From assembly GCF_027497495.1 (NCBI RefSeq), contig NZ_CP114205.1, positions 5,890,001-5,954,000 on the forward strand: a stretch of DNA of 64,000 nucleotides, given 5' to 3'. The notes under the pieces are model-generated. The model saw only the letters and a program-made list of their open reading frames with translations. It searched no databases and had not been told where the DNA came from. The DNA comes from Streptomyces tubercidicus. GTDB taxonomy: Bacteria > Actinomycetota > Actinomycetes > Streptomycetales > Streptomycetaceae. Within the stretch, counting starts at the first letter, position 1. Every line of letters begins with the position of its first letter. The position numbers were made by a program, and so were the translations under genes. Below are positions 25,714 through 35,300 of this stretch, in pieces.

Positions 25714-27075
25714 ATGGACAAGCAGCAGGAGTTTGTGCTCCGTACGCTGGAGGAGCGCGACATCCGCTTCGTACGGCTGTGGTTCACCGACGTGCTCGGG
25801 TTCCTGAAGTCCGTGGCGGTGGCCCCCGCGGAGCTGGAGCAGGCCTTCGACGAGGGCATCGGCTTCGACGGCTCGGCCATCGAGGGATTCGCGCGGGTGT
25901 ACGAATCCGACATGATCGCCAAGCCTGATCCCGGCACCTTCCAGATCCTGCCCTGGCGCGCCGAGGCCCCCGGCACCGCCCGGATGTTCTGCGACATCCT
26001 GATGCCGGACGGCTCCCCCTCCTACGCCGACCCGCGCTATGTCCTCAAGCGCATCCTGGCCAAGACCTCCGACCTCGGGTTCACCTTCTACACCCACCCC
26101 GAGATCGAGTTCTTCCTGCTCAAGGACAAGCCCGTGGACGGCCAGCGGCCGACCCCCGGCGACTCCTCCGGCTACTTCGACCACACCCCGCAGAACGTCG
26201 GCATGGACTTCCGCCGCCAGGCGATCACGATGCTGGAGTCGATGGGCATCTCGGTGGAGTTCAGCCACCACGAGGGCGCCCCCGGCCAGCAGGAGATCGA
26301 TCTGCGCTACGCCGACGCTCTCTCGACCGCCGACAACATCATGACCTTCCGGCTGGTCATGAAGCAGGTCGCGCTGGAGCAGGGCGTGCAGGCCACCTTC
26401 ATGCCCAAGCCGTTCTCGGAGTACCCGGGCTCGGGCATGCACACCCACCTCTCACTCTTCGAGGGCGACCGCAACGCCTTCCACGAGTCCGGCTCGGAGT
26501 ACCAACTCTCCAAGGTCGGCCGCTCGTTCATCGCCGGACTGCTGCGGCACGCCGGGGAGATCTCCGCCGTCACCAACCAGTGGGTCAACTCCTACAAGCG
26601 CATCTGGGGCGGCACCAACCGCACCGCGGGCGCCGGTGGCGAGGCCCCCTCCTACATCTGCTGGGGCCACAACAACCGCTCCGCGCTGATCCGCGTGCCC
26701 ATGTACAAGCCCGGCAAGATGGGCTCCACACGGGTCGAGGTCCGCTCCATCGACTCCGGCGCCAACCCCTATCTGACCTACGCCGTGCTGCTCGCGGCCG
26801 GTCTCAAGGGCATCGAGGAGGGCTACGAGCTCCCGGCCGGCGCCGATGACGACGTCTGGGCGCTGTCCGACTCCGAGCGCCGGGCGATGGGCATCGAGCC
26901 GCTGCCGCAGAACCTCGGCGAGGCCATCGAGCTGATGGAGCGCAGCGAACTGGTCGCCGAGACCCTCGGCGAGCACGTCTTCGACTTCTTCCTCCGCAAC
27001 AAGAAGCAGGAGTGGGAGGAGTACCGCTCCGAGGTCACCGCCTTCGAGCTGCGCAAGATGCTGCCCGTGCTCTGA
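25714..27075 (+). CDS. glnA2: Glutamine synthetase type I, GlnA2-like (possible gamma-glutamylpolyamine synthetase)
   Basis: A 453-residue GS-family ligase. The N-terminal beta-grasp (GFDGSAIEG at about 49-57) and the ATP/Glu/metal motifs EIEFF, GAPGQQEIDLRYAD, KPFSEYPGSGMHTH and NRSALIRVP are all present. It lacks the DKNLYDLP-type adenylylation loop of GlnA1, reading EGYELPAGADD there, and is shorter (453 against about 469). It matches what I recall of Streptomyces GlnA2, reported to glutamylate polyamines rather than make glutamine. No GlnR box was seen upstream. The gene sits 27 bp before glnE. The symbol rests on recalled similarity, so the substrate assignment is less certain than the family. 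Confidence 0.88.
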   Translation: MDKQQEFVLRTLEERDIRFVRLWFTDVLGFLKSVAVAPAELEQAFDEGIGFDGSAIEGFARVYESDMIAKPDPGTFQILPWRAEAPGTARMFCDILMPDGSPSYADPRYVLKRILAKTSDLGFTFYTHPEIEFFLLKDKPVDGQRPTPGDSSGYFDHTPQNVGMDFRRQAITMLESMGISVEFSHHEGAPGQQEIDLRYADALSTADNIMTFRLVMKQVALEQGVQATFMPKPFSEYPGSGMHTHLSLFEGDRNAFHESGSEYQLSKVGRSFIAGLLRHAGEISAVTNQWVNSYKRIWGGTNRTAGAGGEAPSYICWGHNNRSALIRVPMYKPGKMGSTRVEVRSIDSGANPYLTYAVLLAAGLKGIEEGYELPAGADDDVWALSDSERRAMGIEPLPQNLGEAIELMERSELVAETLGEHVFDFFLRNKKQEWEEYRSEVTAFELRKMLPVL

Positions 27076-27102
27076 GCCACCGCGCCACCGAGAGGCTGCA
27101 CC

Positions 27103-30100
27103 ATGGCACTTCCCGCTCCGCAGGGACGGCGGAGCAGCACCTTCACCCGGCTGCTGAGGCACGGTTTCACCGACCCCTCGGCGGCCGGGGAGCTGCTCGA
27201 TTCCCCCGCGTTCGCGTCCGTACGCGATGACTCGGTACTGCTGGAGGCGCTGGGTGCCACCGCGGACCCGGACCTCGCGCTGCACAGCCTGGCCCGTCTG
27301 GTCGAGGCCCAGGAACCGGACGAGCAGCAGGCGCTGCTGAGCACCGTCGTCGCGGCGAAACCGCTGCGCGACCGGCTGCTGGGCGTGCTGGGCGCCTCCG
27401 AGGCGCTCGCCGACCACCTCGTCCGGCACCCGGGCGACTGGCAGTCGCTGGTCACCTACGAGTCGGTGGACCTGCACCCCACCACCCCCGAGTTCGAGCT
27501 GGCGCTCGCCGAGGGCATCTGGGCCGGCCGGAACGCCGAACGGCCGCGCGCGGACGCGCTGCGCACCGCCTACCGCCGCTCCCTGCTGGGCATCGCGGCC
27601 CGCGATGTCTGCGGTACGACCGATGTCGCCGAGGCCGCCGCGGAGCTGGCGGACCTGGCCACCGCCACCGTCCGGGCCGCCCTGGAGGTCAGCTACGAAG
27701 AGGCGCCCGGCGACGCCGCGGTGTGCCGGCTGGCCGTCATCGGCATGGGCAAATGCGGCGGCCGCGAACTCAACTACGTCTCCGACGTCGATGTCATCTT
27801 CGTCGCCGAGGCCAAGGAGGGCGTGGACGAGGCCAAGGCCCTCCAGGCCGCGACCCGGCTCGCCGCCCGCATGATGCGGCTCTGCTCGGACAACACCGCC
27901 GAGGGCACGATCTGGCCGGTGGACGCCAATCTGCGCCCCGAGGGCCGCAACGGCCCGCTGGTCCGCACCCTCTCCAGCCATCTCGCCTACTACCAGCGCT
28001 GGGCCAAGACCTGGGAGTTCCAGGCGCTGCTCAAGGCCCGCCCGATGGCCGGTGACCTCCAGCTGGGCCAGGAGTACGTGGACGCGCTGGCGCCCATGGT
28101 GTGGCAGGTCGCCGAGCGGGAGAACTTCGTCGCCGATGTGCGGCAGATGCGCCGCCGGGTCGTCGAGAACATCCCCGTGGCCCAGGTCGAACGGGAACTC
28201 AAGCTCGGCCCCGGCGGACTGCGCGATGTCGAATTCGCCGTCCAGCTGCTGCAACTGGTCCACGGCCGCAGCGATGCCACCCTGCGCAGCGCCACCACCC
28301 TCGACGCCCTCGCGGCGCTGGCGGCCGGCGGCTATGTCGGACGCCAGGACGCCGCGGCCCTGGACGCCGCCTACCGCTTCCTGCGCACCCTGGAACACCG
28401 GATCCAGCTCTTCCGGATGCGCCGTACGCATCTGATGCCCGAGGACGAGGGCGAACTGCGGCGGCTGGCCCGCTCGCTGGGCCTGCGCACCGAACCGGTC
28501 GACACCCTCCGCAAGGAGTGGCGCTGGCACGCCCGCGAGGTGCGCCGACTGCACGAGAAGCTCTTCTACCGCCCGCTGCTCGACGCCGTCGCCCACCTGG
28601 AGCCCGGCGAGACCCGGCTCTCGGCCAGGGCCGCCGGCCACCGCCTCGAAGCCCTCGGCTACAACGACCCGGTCGCCGCCCTGCGCCACCTGGAGGCCCT
28701 CGCCTCCGGCGTCACCCGCAAGGCCGCCATCCAGCGCACCCTGCTGCCGGTGCTGCTCGCCTGGTTCGCGGACTCCGCCGACCCGGACGCCGGACTGCTC
28801 AACTTCCGCAAGGTCTCCGACGCGCTCGGCAAGACCCCTTGGTATCTGCGGCTGCTGCGCGACGAGGGCGCCGCCGCCGAGAACCTCGCCCGGGTGCTGT
28901 CGGCCGGCCGCCTCGCCCCCGACCTGCTGCTGCGCGCCCCCGAGGCGGTCGCCCTGCTCGGCGCCCCCGACGGGCTCCAGCCGCGCTCCCGGGCCGCGCT
29001 GGAGCAGGAGGTACTGGCCGCGGTCGGCCGCGCGGACGGTGCGGAGGCGGCGGTCGCGGCGGCCCGCGGAGTGCGCCGCCGGGAGCTGTTCCGTACGGCC
29101 GCAGCGGACGTCATCGGCGCGTACGGCACGGAGTTCAGCCCCGCGGAGAACGACCACGGCCAGTCCGTCGACGCCGTCGGCTCCGCCGTCTCCGACCTCA
29201 ACGCCGCCACCCTCGCCGGTGCGCTGCGCGCCGCGGTCCGCGACCAGTGGGGCGACACCCTGCCCACCCGCTTCGCGGTGATCGGCATGGGCCGCTTCGG
29301 CGGCCATGAGCTCAACTACGGCTCGGACGCCGACATCCTCTTCGTCCACGAGCCCCGCGACGGCGCCGACGAGCAGGAGGCCGCCAAGGCCGCCCACGCC
29401 GTCGCCAACGAGATGCGCCGGCTGCTCGAACTCCCCTCCTCCGACCCGCCGTTGCTCGTCGACGCGGACCTCCGCCCGGAGGGCCGCACGGGCCCGCTGG
29501 TACGGACCCTCGCCTCCTACGCGGCCTACTACCGCCGCTGGTCCCTGGTCTGGGAATCGCAGGCCCTGCTGCGCGCCGAACCGGTCGCCGGCGACAGCGA
29601 CCTCGGCCGTCGGTTCATCGAGCTGATCGACCCGCTGCGCTACCCCGCCGAGGGCCTCGGCGACGACGCGGTCCGCGAGATCCGCAAGCTCAAGGCCCGC
29701 ATGGAGGCCGAGCGACTGCCCCGCGGCGCGGACCCGACCACCCACGCCAAGCTCGGCCGCGGCGGCCTCAGCGACGTCGAGTGGACCGTGCAGCTCCTCC
29801 AGATGCAGCACGGCTGGGAGATCCCCGGCCTGCGCACCACCCGCACCCGCGAAGCGCTGGCCGCTGCCCATGCGGCCGGTCTCATCGAGACCGAGGATGC
29901 CCAGATCCTCGATGAGGCATGGGTCCTGGCCGCCCGCGTACGCAACGCCGCCATGATCGTCCGGGGGCGCCCCGGCGATACGTTCCCCGTCGACGGCCGG
30001 GAGGTGGCCGCTGTTGGCCGCTACCTCGGCTACGAGGAGGGGCACATCGGGGAGATGATCGACGACTACCGGCGGGTGACGCGGCGGGCGCGGGGGGTCG

Positions 30101-30126
30101 TCGAGCAGCTCTTTTACGGGGCGTAG
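27103..30126 (+). CDS. glnE: Bifunctional glutamine synthetase adenylyltransferase/deadenylase
   Basis: Controls GlnA1 activity by attaching or removing AMP. The 1007-residue protein has two nucleotidyltransferase halves. The first centres near residue 220 (GGRELNYVSDVDVIFV) and the second near 731 (GGHELNYGSDADILFV). In E. coli the N-terminal half deadenylylates and the C-terminal half adenylylates. PII/uridylyl-linked helical regions lie between. It follows the glutamine synthetase gene by 27 bp and is probably cotranscribed. The 11-bp gap to the convergent PAP2 gene leaves no room for a separate terminator. Confidence 0.97.
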   Translation: MALPAPQGRRSSTFTRLLRHGFTDPSAAGELLDSPAFASVRDDSVLLEALGATADPDLALHSLARLVEAQEPDEQQALLSTVVAAKPLRDRLLGVLGASEALADHLVRHPGDWQSLVTYESVDLHPTTPEFELALAEGIWAGRNAERPRADALRTAYRRSLLGIAARDVCGTTDVAEAAAELADLATATVRAALEVSYEEAPGDAAVCRLAVIGMGKCGGRELNYVSDVDVIFVAEAKEGVDEAKALQAATRLAARMMRLCSDNTAEGTIWPVDANLRPEGRNGPLVRTLSSHLAYYQRWAKTWEFQALLKARPMAGDLQLGQEYVDALAPMVWQVAERENFVADVRQMRRRVVENIPVAQVERELKLGPGGLRDVEFAVQLLQLVHGRSDATLRSATTLDALAALAAGGYVGRQDAAALDAAYRFLRTLEHRIQLFRMRRTHLMPEDEGELRRLARSLGLRTEPVDTLRKEWRWHAREVRRLHEKLFYRPLLDAVAHLEPGETRLSARAAGHRLEALGYNDPVAALRHLEALASGVTRKAAIQRTLLPVLLAWFADSADPDAGLLNFRKVSDALGKTPWYLRLLRDEGAAAENLARVLSAGRLAPDLLLRAPEAVALLGAPDGLQPRSRAALEQEVLAAVGRADGAEAAVAAARGVRRRELFRTAAADVIGAYGTEFSPAENDHGQSVDAVGSAVSDLNAATLAGALRAAVRDQWGDTLPTRFAVIGMGRFGGHELNYGSDADILFVHEPRDGADEQEAAKAAHAVANEMRRLLELPSSDPPLLVDADLRPEGRTGPLVRTLASYAAYYRRWSLVWESQALLRAEPVAGDSDLGRRFIELIDPLRYPAEGLGDDAVREIRKLKARMEAERLPRGADPTTHAKLGRGGLSDVEWTVQLLQMQHGWEIPGLRTTRTREALAAAHAAGLIETEDAQILDEAWVLAARVRNAAMIVRGRPGDTFPVDGREVAAVGRYLGYEEGHIGEMIDDYRRVTRRARGVVEQLFYGA

Positions 30127-30137
30127 CTCCCACGTCG

Positions 30138-30971
30138 CTACGCCATGGCCAGGCGGGCCATCCGGTGGGGCAGCGAGCCGTACCACACGCACGCCAGCGC
30201 GAAGCCGAAGGACAGGCACAGGGCTCCGCCCAGCGCGTCCAGCCAGAAGTGGTTGGCCGTGGAGACGATGACCAGGAGGGTCGTGGCGGGGTAGAGGAGG
30301 CCGAGGACGCGGCACCAGAGGGGCTTGGCCAGGAGGGCGATGGTGAGGCCGCACCAGAGGGACCAGCCGATGTGCATGGAGGGCATCGCGGCGTACTGGT
30401 TGGACATGGAGGCGAGGTTCCCGGAGGCCAGGGAGCCCCAGGTGCCGTGGTGGACGAGGGTGTCGATGAAGCCGCCGTCCGGCATCAGGCGGGGTGGCGC
30501 CAGGGGGTAGAGGTAGTAGCCGGTGAGGGCGATGGCGGTGGTGGCGAACAGGGCCAGCCGGGCGGCGGCGTAGCGGCCGGGGTGCCAGCGGTAGAGCCAG
30601 ATCAGGACGCCGATCGTCACGACGAAGTGCAGTGTCGCGTAGTAGTAGTTCATGGTGACGATCAGCCACGTCACGGAGTTCACCGCGTGGTTGACGGTGC
30701 GTTCGACGGCGATACCCAGGGAGTGTTCTGCCTGCCAGATCCAGTCGGCGTTCTTGAGGGCCTGGATCTTCTGCTCGGGGACGGCGTTGCGGATCACCGA
30801 GTAGGTCCAGTAGCTGACCGCGATCAGCAGGATCTCGAACCAGAGCCGGGGGGAGCGAGGGGAGCGCAGACGGGCCAGTCGGCCTTCGGTCGCCGGGCGG
30901 TCCGCGTGTTCCCCCTCGGGTGGCGGGGTGGTCGGCGGGCCGTCCAAAATCCTCGTCTTCGCATCACCCAT
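30138..30971 (-). CDS. PAP2-family membrane phosphatase/phosphotransferase (Aur1-like)
   Basis: A 277-residue polytopic membrane protein. After a cytosolic Pro-rich N-terminus of about 40 residues come six hydrophobic segments. The PAP2_3/inositolphosphotransferase-type motifs are YLYPLAPPRLMPD, MPSMHIGWS and STANHFWLDALGG, the last two carrying the catalytic histidines. Members act on lipid phosphates at the outer membrane face, for example in phosphoinositol or mannoside lipid metabolism. The exact substrate cannot be told. It converges on glnE. Confidence 0.88.
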   Translation of the reverse strand: MGDAKTRILDGPPTTPPPEGEHADRPATEGRLARLRSPRSPRLWFEILLIAVSYWTYSVIRNAVPEQKIQALKNADWIWQAEHSLGIAVERTVNHAVNSVTWLIVTMNYYYATLHFVVTIGVLIWLYRWHPGRYAAARLALFATTAIALTGYYLYPLAPPRLMPDGGFIDTLVHHGTWGSLASGNLASMSNQYAAMPSMHIGWSLWCGLTIALLAKPLWCRVLGLLYPATTLLVIVSTANHFWLDALGGALCLSFGFALACVWYGSLPHRMARLAMA

Positions 30972-31089
30972 AGGCAGACAGTCTGCCAGAAACGGACTTC
31001 TTGCCGATCATCCTTCGGGCGGGTATTCGAGGCCCTGAATGGGACCTGCGGGGGATGTACGGGCCCCCTACTCCCGGGTGATGCCGCGC

Positions 31090-32142
31090 TCAGTGCGCGC
31101 GCAGCGGCTTGGGAATACGAGCCGTTGTGCGCGGCGCGGAGGCGGTCGAGCCGCGTACCACCAGCTCGGGGTGGAAGACGAACTCGCTGTGGGGAGCCGG
31201 GGTTCCGCCGACCTCTTCCAGGAGGGCCCGTACCGCCGCCTGTCCCATGGCCGTGACCGGCTGCCGGATCGTGGTCAGCGGCGGGTCGGTGAAGGCGATG
31301 AGGGGGGAGTCGTCGAAGCCGACCACGGAGAGGTCGTGGGGGACATCGAGCCCGCGCTGGCGGGCCGCGCGGATCGCGCCGAGCGCCATCATGTCGCTGG
31401 CGCAGACGATGGCCGTGGCGCCCCGCTCGATCAGCGCGCTCGCCGCGGCCTGGCCGCCCTCCAGTGTGTAGAGGGAGTGCTGGATGAACGGCTCCGCCTC
31501 GGCCGGGGTGGTCTGCAGCCGCTCCTGCATGGCGCGGACGAAGCCCTCGATCTTGCGCTGTACGGGCACGAAGCGCTTGGGGCCGAGGGCCAGCCCGATC
31601 CGCCGGTGGCCGAGCGCGCCGAGGTGGGTGACCGCCAGGTCCACCGCGGCGCGGTCGTCGGGGGAGACGAAGGGCGCCTGGACCTTGTCGGAGAAGCCGT
31701 TGATGAGGACGAACGGGACGCCCTGGCCGCGCAGCTGCTCATAGCGCTGCATATCGGCGGAGGTGTCCGCGTGCAGCCCGGAGACGAAGATGATGCCGGC
31801 CACCCCGCGGTCCACCAGCATCTCGGTCAGCTCGTCCTCCGTGGAGCCGCCGGGGGTCTGGGTCGCCAGGACGGGCGTATAGCCCTGGCGGGTCAGCGCC
31901 TGCCCGATGACCTGGGCGAAGGCCGGGAAGATCGGGTTCTCCAGCTCCGGGGTGATCAGCCCGACCAGCCCGGCGCTGCGCTGCCGCAGCCGCACCGGGC
32001 GCTCGTAGCCCAGCACATCGAGGGCGGCGAGCACGGACTGGCGGGTGGTGGCGGAGACACCGGGCTTCCCGTTGAGAACCCGGCTGACGGTGGCCTCGCT
32101 GACACCCGCCTGTGCTGCGATATCGGAGAGCCGGGCGGTCAT
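31090..32142 (-). CDS. malR: LacI-family repressor, MalR-like
   Basis: A 350-residue regulator. The DNA-binding HTH is at 4-25 (LSDIAAQAGVSEATVSRVLN), followed by the hinge and a periplasmic-binding-type sugar domain ending in the FDDSPLIAFTDPPLTTIRQP block common to LacI proteins. By context and recalled similarity it is the MalR/Reg1 repressor of maltose uptake. It lies 24 bp downstream of an alpha-glucosidase gene on the same strand. A close paralogue sits at the far end of the locus (38698-39762). The likely target is the CTTGCAG inverted repeat at 33932-33952. Confidence 0.88.
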   Translation of the reverse strand: MTARLSDIAAQAGVSEATVSRVLNGKPGVSATTRQSVLAALDVLGYERPVRLRQRSAGLVGLITPELENPIFPAFAQVIGQALTRQGYTPVLATQTPGGSTEDELTEMLVDRGVAGIIFVSGLHADTSADMQRYEQLRGQGVPFVLINGFSDKVQAPFVSPDDRAAVDLAVTHLGALGHRRIGLALGPKRFVPVQRKIEGFVRAMQERLQTTPAEAEPFIQHSLYTLEGGQAAASALIERGATAIVCASDMMALGAIRAARQRGLDVPHDLSVVGFDDSPLIAFTDPPLTTIRQPVTAMGQAAVRALLEEVGGTPAPHSEFVFHPELVVRGSTASAPRTTARIPKPLRAH

Positions 32143-32166
32143 GGGTGGGACTGTACCGTTCGGCTC

Positions 32167-33798
32167 TCAGATTGCCCACCAGGTGCAGCTGTCGCCGGGG
32201 AGCACCGCGGCGGCTCCGTCGCCGGTCAGCGGGGTGCTGGCCAGCAGCAGCGCACCGGGCGGCGGCAGTTCCACCTCGTGACCCAGTGTGTTGACGGTGC
32301 ACAGCAGGCCGGGGCGGGTGAAGGCGAGCACCCCGTCCGGTGCGGGGGCCCAGCTCATCTCTCCGTCGCCCAGTCCCGGCAGTCGGCGCCGTAGTGCGAG
32401 GGCGGTGCGGTAGAGCTCCAGGGTGGAGGCGGGGGTGCCGGTCTGGGCCTCGACGGTGAGCGCTGCCCAGTCGCCGGGCTGCGGGAGCCAGCTGCCGCCG
32501 TCGCCGAAGCCGTACGGCGGCAGCTCGCCGGACCAGGGGAGCGGCACCCGGCAGCCGTCGCGGAAGCCGTCCTGGCCGCTGGTGGCGGCCGCGCCCGCGG
32601 TCCCGTCGCCACGGAAGAACGCCGGGTCCTGGCGGACCTCGTCGGGGAGGTCGGTGACCTCGGGCAGGCCCAGTTCCTCGCCCTGGTAGAGGTAGGCGGA
32701 GCCGGGCAGCGCCAGCATCAGGAGGGTGGCGGCGCGGGCGCGGTCCAGGCCGCCGCCGAGCCGGGTGGTGTGGCGTACGACGTCGTGGTTGGACAGCACC
32801 CAGGTCGTCGGGGCGCCGACCGAGGTGGTGGCGGCGAGCGAGGCGTCGATGACCGAGCGCAGGGCGCCGGCCTCCCAAGGGGCGTTCAGGAACTGGAAGT
32901 TGAACGCCTGGTGGAGTTCGTCGGGGCGGACGTAGAGGGCGAGGCGTTCGGCGGTGGGGGCCCACGCCTCGGCGACACCGACCACCTGCCTGCCGTGGGT
33001 GTCGCCGTAGCCGTCCAGCAGGCGGCGCCAGGCGCGGTGGATGGTGTGCACCCCGTCCTGGTCGAAGAACGGCAGCACCTGATTGCCGATCAGCTTGGCC
33101 TGCTGGCCGTGGCCGATGTCCGGCAGGCCGGGTGCCTTGATCATGCCGTGCGCGACATCGACCCGGAAGCCGTCCACCCCGAGGTCGAGCCAGAAGCGCA
33201 GGATGGCCTCGAACTCGGCGTGCACCTCCGGGTTGTCCCAGTCGAGGTCGGGCTGCTCGGGGGCGAAGAGGTGCAGATACCAGTCGCCGCGCTCGGTGCG
33301 GGTCCAGGCCGGGCCGCCGAAGACCGACTCCCAGTCGTTGGGCGGGAGTTCGCCGTGCTCTCCCTTGCCGGGGCGGAAAAGGTAGCGCTGCCGGGCCAGC
33401 TCGGGGTCCCGGAACCACGGGTGCCGGTCGGAGGTGTGGTTGGGGACGATGTCGACGATCACCCGCAGGCCCAGCTCATGGGCGGTGCGGATCAGATCGT
33501 CGGCATCCTGGAGGCTGCCGAAGAGCGGGTCGACGGCGCGGTAGTCGGCGACGTCGTATCCGCCGTCGGCCTGGGGTGAGGCATAGAACGGGGTGAGCCA
33601 GACGGCGTCCACCCCCAGGTCCCTGAGGTACGGCAGCCGGGCGCGGGCGCCGCGCAGATCGCCGATCCCGTCGCCGTCGCTGTCGGCGAACGAGCGCACG
33701 TACACCTGGTAGATGACGGCGTCGCGCCACCACCCCGGACCTCGGCCCGTCGCGGGCGTCCGGGGGGCGGGGCTGGGGGAAGTGAGCTCCTGGGTCAT
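32167..33798 (-). CDS. GH13 alpha-glucosidase, left-arm copy
   Basis: A 543-residue cytoplasmic glycoside hydrolase of the GH13 alpha-glucosidase/oligo-glucosidase group. The catalytic triad is D214 (FRVDVAHG), E277 (VAEAW) and D339 (SNHDV). The segment DGDGIGDLRG marks the calcium-loop region, and VPNHTSDRHPWF gives conserved region I. No signal peptide is present, so it would act on imported maltodextrins. It is divergent from malE across a 224-bp promoter region and cotranscribed with malR. It is a close paralogue of the gene at 37073. Confidence 0.92.
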   Translation of the reverse strand: MTQELTSPSPAPRTPATGRGPGWWRDAVIYQVYVRSFADSDGDGIGDLRGARARLPYLRDLGVDAVWLTPFYASPQADGGYDVADYRAVDPLFGSLQDADDLIRTAHELGLRVIVDIVPNHTSDRHPWFRDPELARQRYLFRPGKGEHGELPPNDWESVFGGPAWTRTERGDWYLHLFAPEQPDLDWDNPEVHAEFEAILRFWLDLGVDGFRVDVAHGMIKAPGLPDIGHGQQAKLIGNQVLPFFDQDGVHTIHRAWRRLLDGYGDTHGRQVVGVAEAWAPTAERLALYVRPDELHQAFNFQFLNAPWEAGALRSVIDASLAATTSVGAPTTWVLSNHDVVRHTTRLGGGLDRARAATLLMLALPGSAYLYQGEELGLPEVTDLPDEVRQDPAFFRGDGTAGAAATSGQDGFRDGCRVPLPWSGELPPYGFGDGGSWLPQPGDWAALTVEAQTGTPASTLELYRTALALRRRLPGLGDGEMSWAPAPDGVLAFTRPGLLCTVNTLGHEVELPPPGALLLASTPLTGDGAAAVLPGDSCTWWAI

Positions 33799-33931
33799 CT
33801 GCCGTCCCTGTCGAGATCAAGAGGCGTCGGTGCCTTCACGGAATCAACGCTCGGGCGGGCGCGGGGTGACGGTGCCGAGGGCGCTCGAAGGGTCCCGTTC
33901 CAGCCATCTCATTGCAATTCGTTCCCATGGT

Positions 33932-33952
33932 CTTGCAGAAATTTGCCGCAAG
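33932..33952. promoter_or_regulatory. MalR-type operator before malE
   Basis: CTTGCAG (33932-33938) and CCGCAAG (33946-33952) form 7-bp arms with one mismatch. CTTGCAG is the repeat I recall as the MalR site in S. coelicolor. A further TTGCAA half-site lies at 33912-33917. The site is 70-90 bp before malE and between the divergent promoters, so it can control both arms. Confidence 0.7.
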
Positions 33953-34022
33953 GTCTTTCGGTTCGCTTTCCGCGCTGTTACGTTCCTGACCGCCATCTGA
34001 GGCATTTCCCTAAGGAGTTCAC

Positions 34023-35300
34023 ATGCGGCGTGGCATACGGGGCGCAACGGCCACCGCGCTGGTAGCGGGCCTGGCACTGGCAGCGACAGCGTGCGGCGGA
34101 GGCGACAGCGGCAATGGCGGCGACAGCGGGGGTGAACTGTCCGGAACCGTTACCTTCTGGGACACCTCCAACGACGCCGAGAAGGCGACGTACCGCAAAC
34201 TTGCCGAGGGTTTCCAGAAGCAGCACCCCAAGGTCCACGTCAAATATGTGAACGTCCCGTTCGGTGACGCCAACGCCAAGTTCAAGAACGCGGCCGGCGG
34301 CAACTCCGGCGCCCCCGACGTGATGCGCACCGAGGTCGCCTGGACCGCTGACTTCGCCAACCTCGGCTACCTCGCCCCGCTCGACGGCACCCCCGCCCTC
34401 GACAAGACCGGCGACTACCTCCCGCAGGCCGTCGGCTCCACGAAGTTCAAGGGCAAGACCTACGCCGCACCCCAGGTCATCGACACCCTCGGCCTCTTCT
34501 ACAACAAGAAGCTCCTCAAGGACGCCGGCGTCGAGGTCCCCAAGTCCTTCGCCGAACTGGCCACCGCCGCCAAGAAGATCAAGGCCAAGACCGGCGCCAC
34601 CGCCCTCTATCTGCGCGGCGACGACCCCTACTGGTTCCTGCCCTATCTCTACGGCGAGGGCGGCGACATGGTCGACGCCCGCGACAAGGTCGTGCAGATC
34701 GACGACGGCGCCGGCGTCAAGGCGTTCAAGACGATCAAGGGTCTGGTGGACTCCAAGGCCGCGGTCACCGATGCCACCGATGGTTACGAGAACCAGATCA
34801 AGGCCCTCAAGGACGGCACCGTCGCGATGGCCGTCGACGGGCCCTGGGACATCGAGGCCGCCCGCGCCGGCAAGGCGTTCAAGGACAAGAAGAACCTCGG
34901 CGTCGCCCCCGTGCCCGCCGGGTCCAAGGCCCAGGGCTCCCCGCAGGGCGGCTGGAACCTCTCCGTCTACGCCGGCAGCAAGAACCTCCGGGCCTCCTAC
35001 GCCTTCGTGAAGTACATGAGCTCAGCCGAGGTCCAGCAGGAGACCAACGAGAAGCTCAGCCTGCTGCCCACCCGCAAGTCCGTGTACGAGGTGCCGGCCG
35101 TCAAGAACAACGAGATGGTGCGGTTCTTCAAGCCCGCCGTCGATGGTGCCGTGCAGCGCCCCTGGATCGCCGAGGGCAACTCGCTCTTCGAGCCCGTCAA
35201 GGTCCAGATGAACAAGGTGCTCACCGGCGCCGCCACGCCCGAGCAGGCCGCCAAGGCGACCGGCAACGCCTACCGGAAGCTGCTCAAGGACTACAAGTGA
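34023..35300 (+). CDS. malE: Maltose/maltodextrin ABC transporter binding lipoprotein
   Basis: A 425-residue extracytoplasmic binding protein. The lipobox ATAC places the lipidated Cys at 24, followed by a Gly/Asp-rich linker. The fold segments VTFWDTSNDAEK, APQVIDTLGLFYNKKLLKDA and MAVDGPWDIEAA are typical of MalE-type proteins. The ribosome site AAGGAG is at 34012-34017. Its stop overlaps malF. The ligand assignment rests on context (malFG, glucosidases and MalR-like repressors) and on the operator upstream. Confidence 0.92.
   Translation: MRRGIRGATATALVAGLALAATACGGGDSGNGGDSGGELSGTVTFWDTSNDAEKATYRKLAEGFQKQHPKVHVKYVNVPFGDANAKFKNAAGGNSGAPDVMRTEVAWTADFANLGYLAPLDGTPALDKTGDYLPQAVGSTKFKGKTYAAPQVIDTLGLFYNKKLLKDAGVEVPKSFAELATAAKKIKAKTGATALYLRGDDPYWFLPYLYGEGGDMVDARDKVVQIDDGAGVKAFKTIKGLVDSKAAVTDATDGYENQIKALKDGTVAMAVDGPWDIEAARAGKAFKDKKNLGVAPVPAGSKAQGSPQGGWNLSVYAGSKNLRASYAFVKYMSSAEVQQETNEKLSLLPTRKSVYEVPAVKNNEMVRFFKPAVDGAVQRPWIAEGNSLFEPVKVQMNKVLTGAATPEQAAKATGNAYRKLLKDYK

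Noticed and set aside
26452..30669. A 1405-codon open frame on the minus strand, antisense to glnA2 and glnE
   Set aside because: It mirrors two well-identified genes. The high GC content removes stops from antisense frames, and the translation is low-complexity (Arg/Gly/Val-rich) with no domain.
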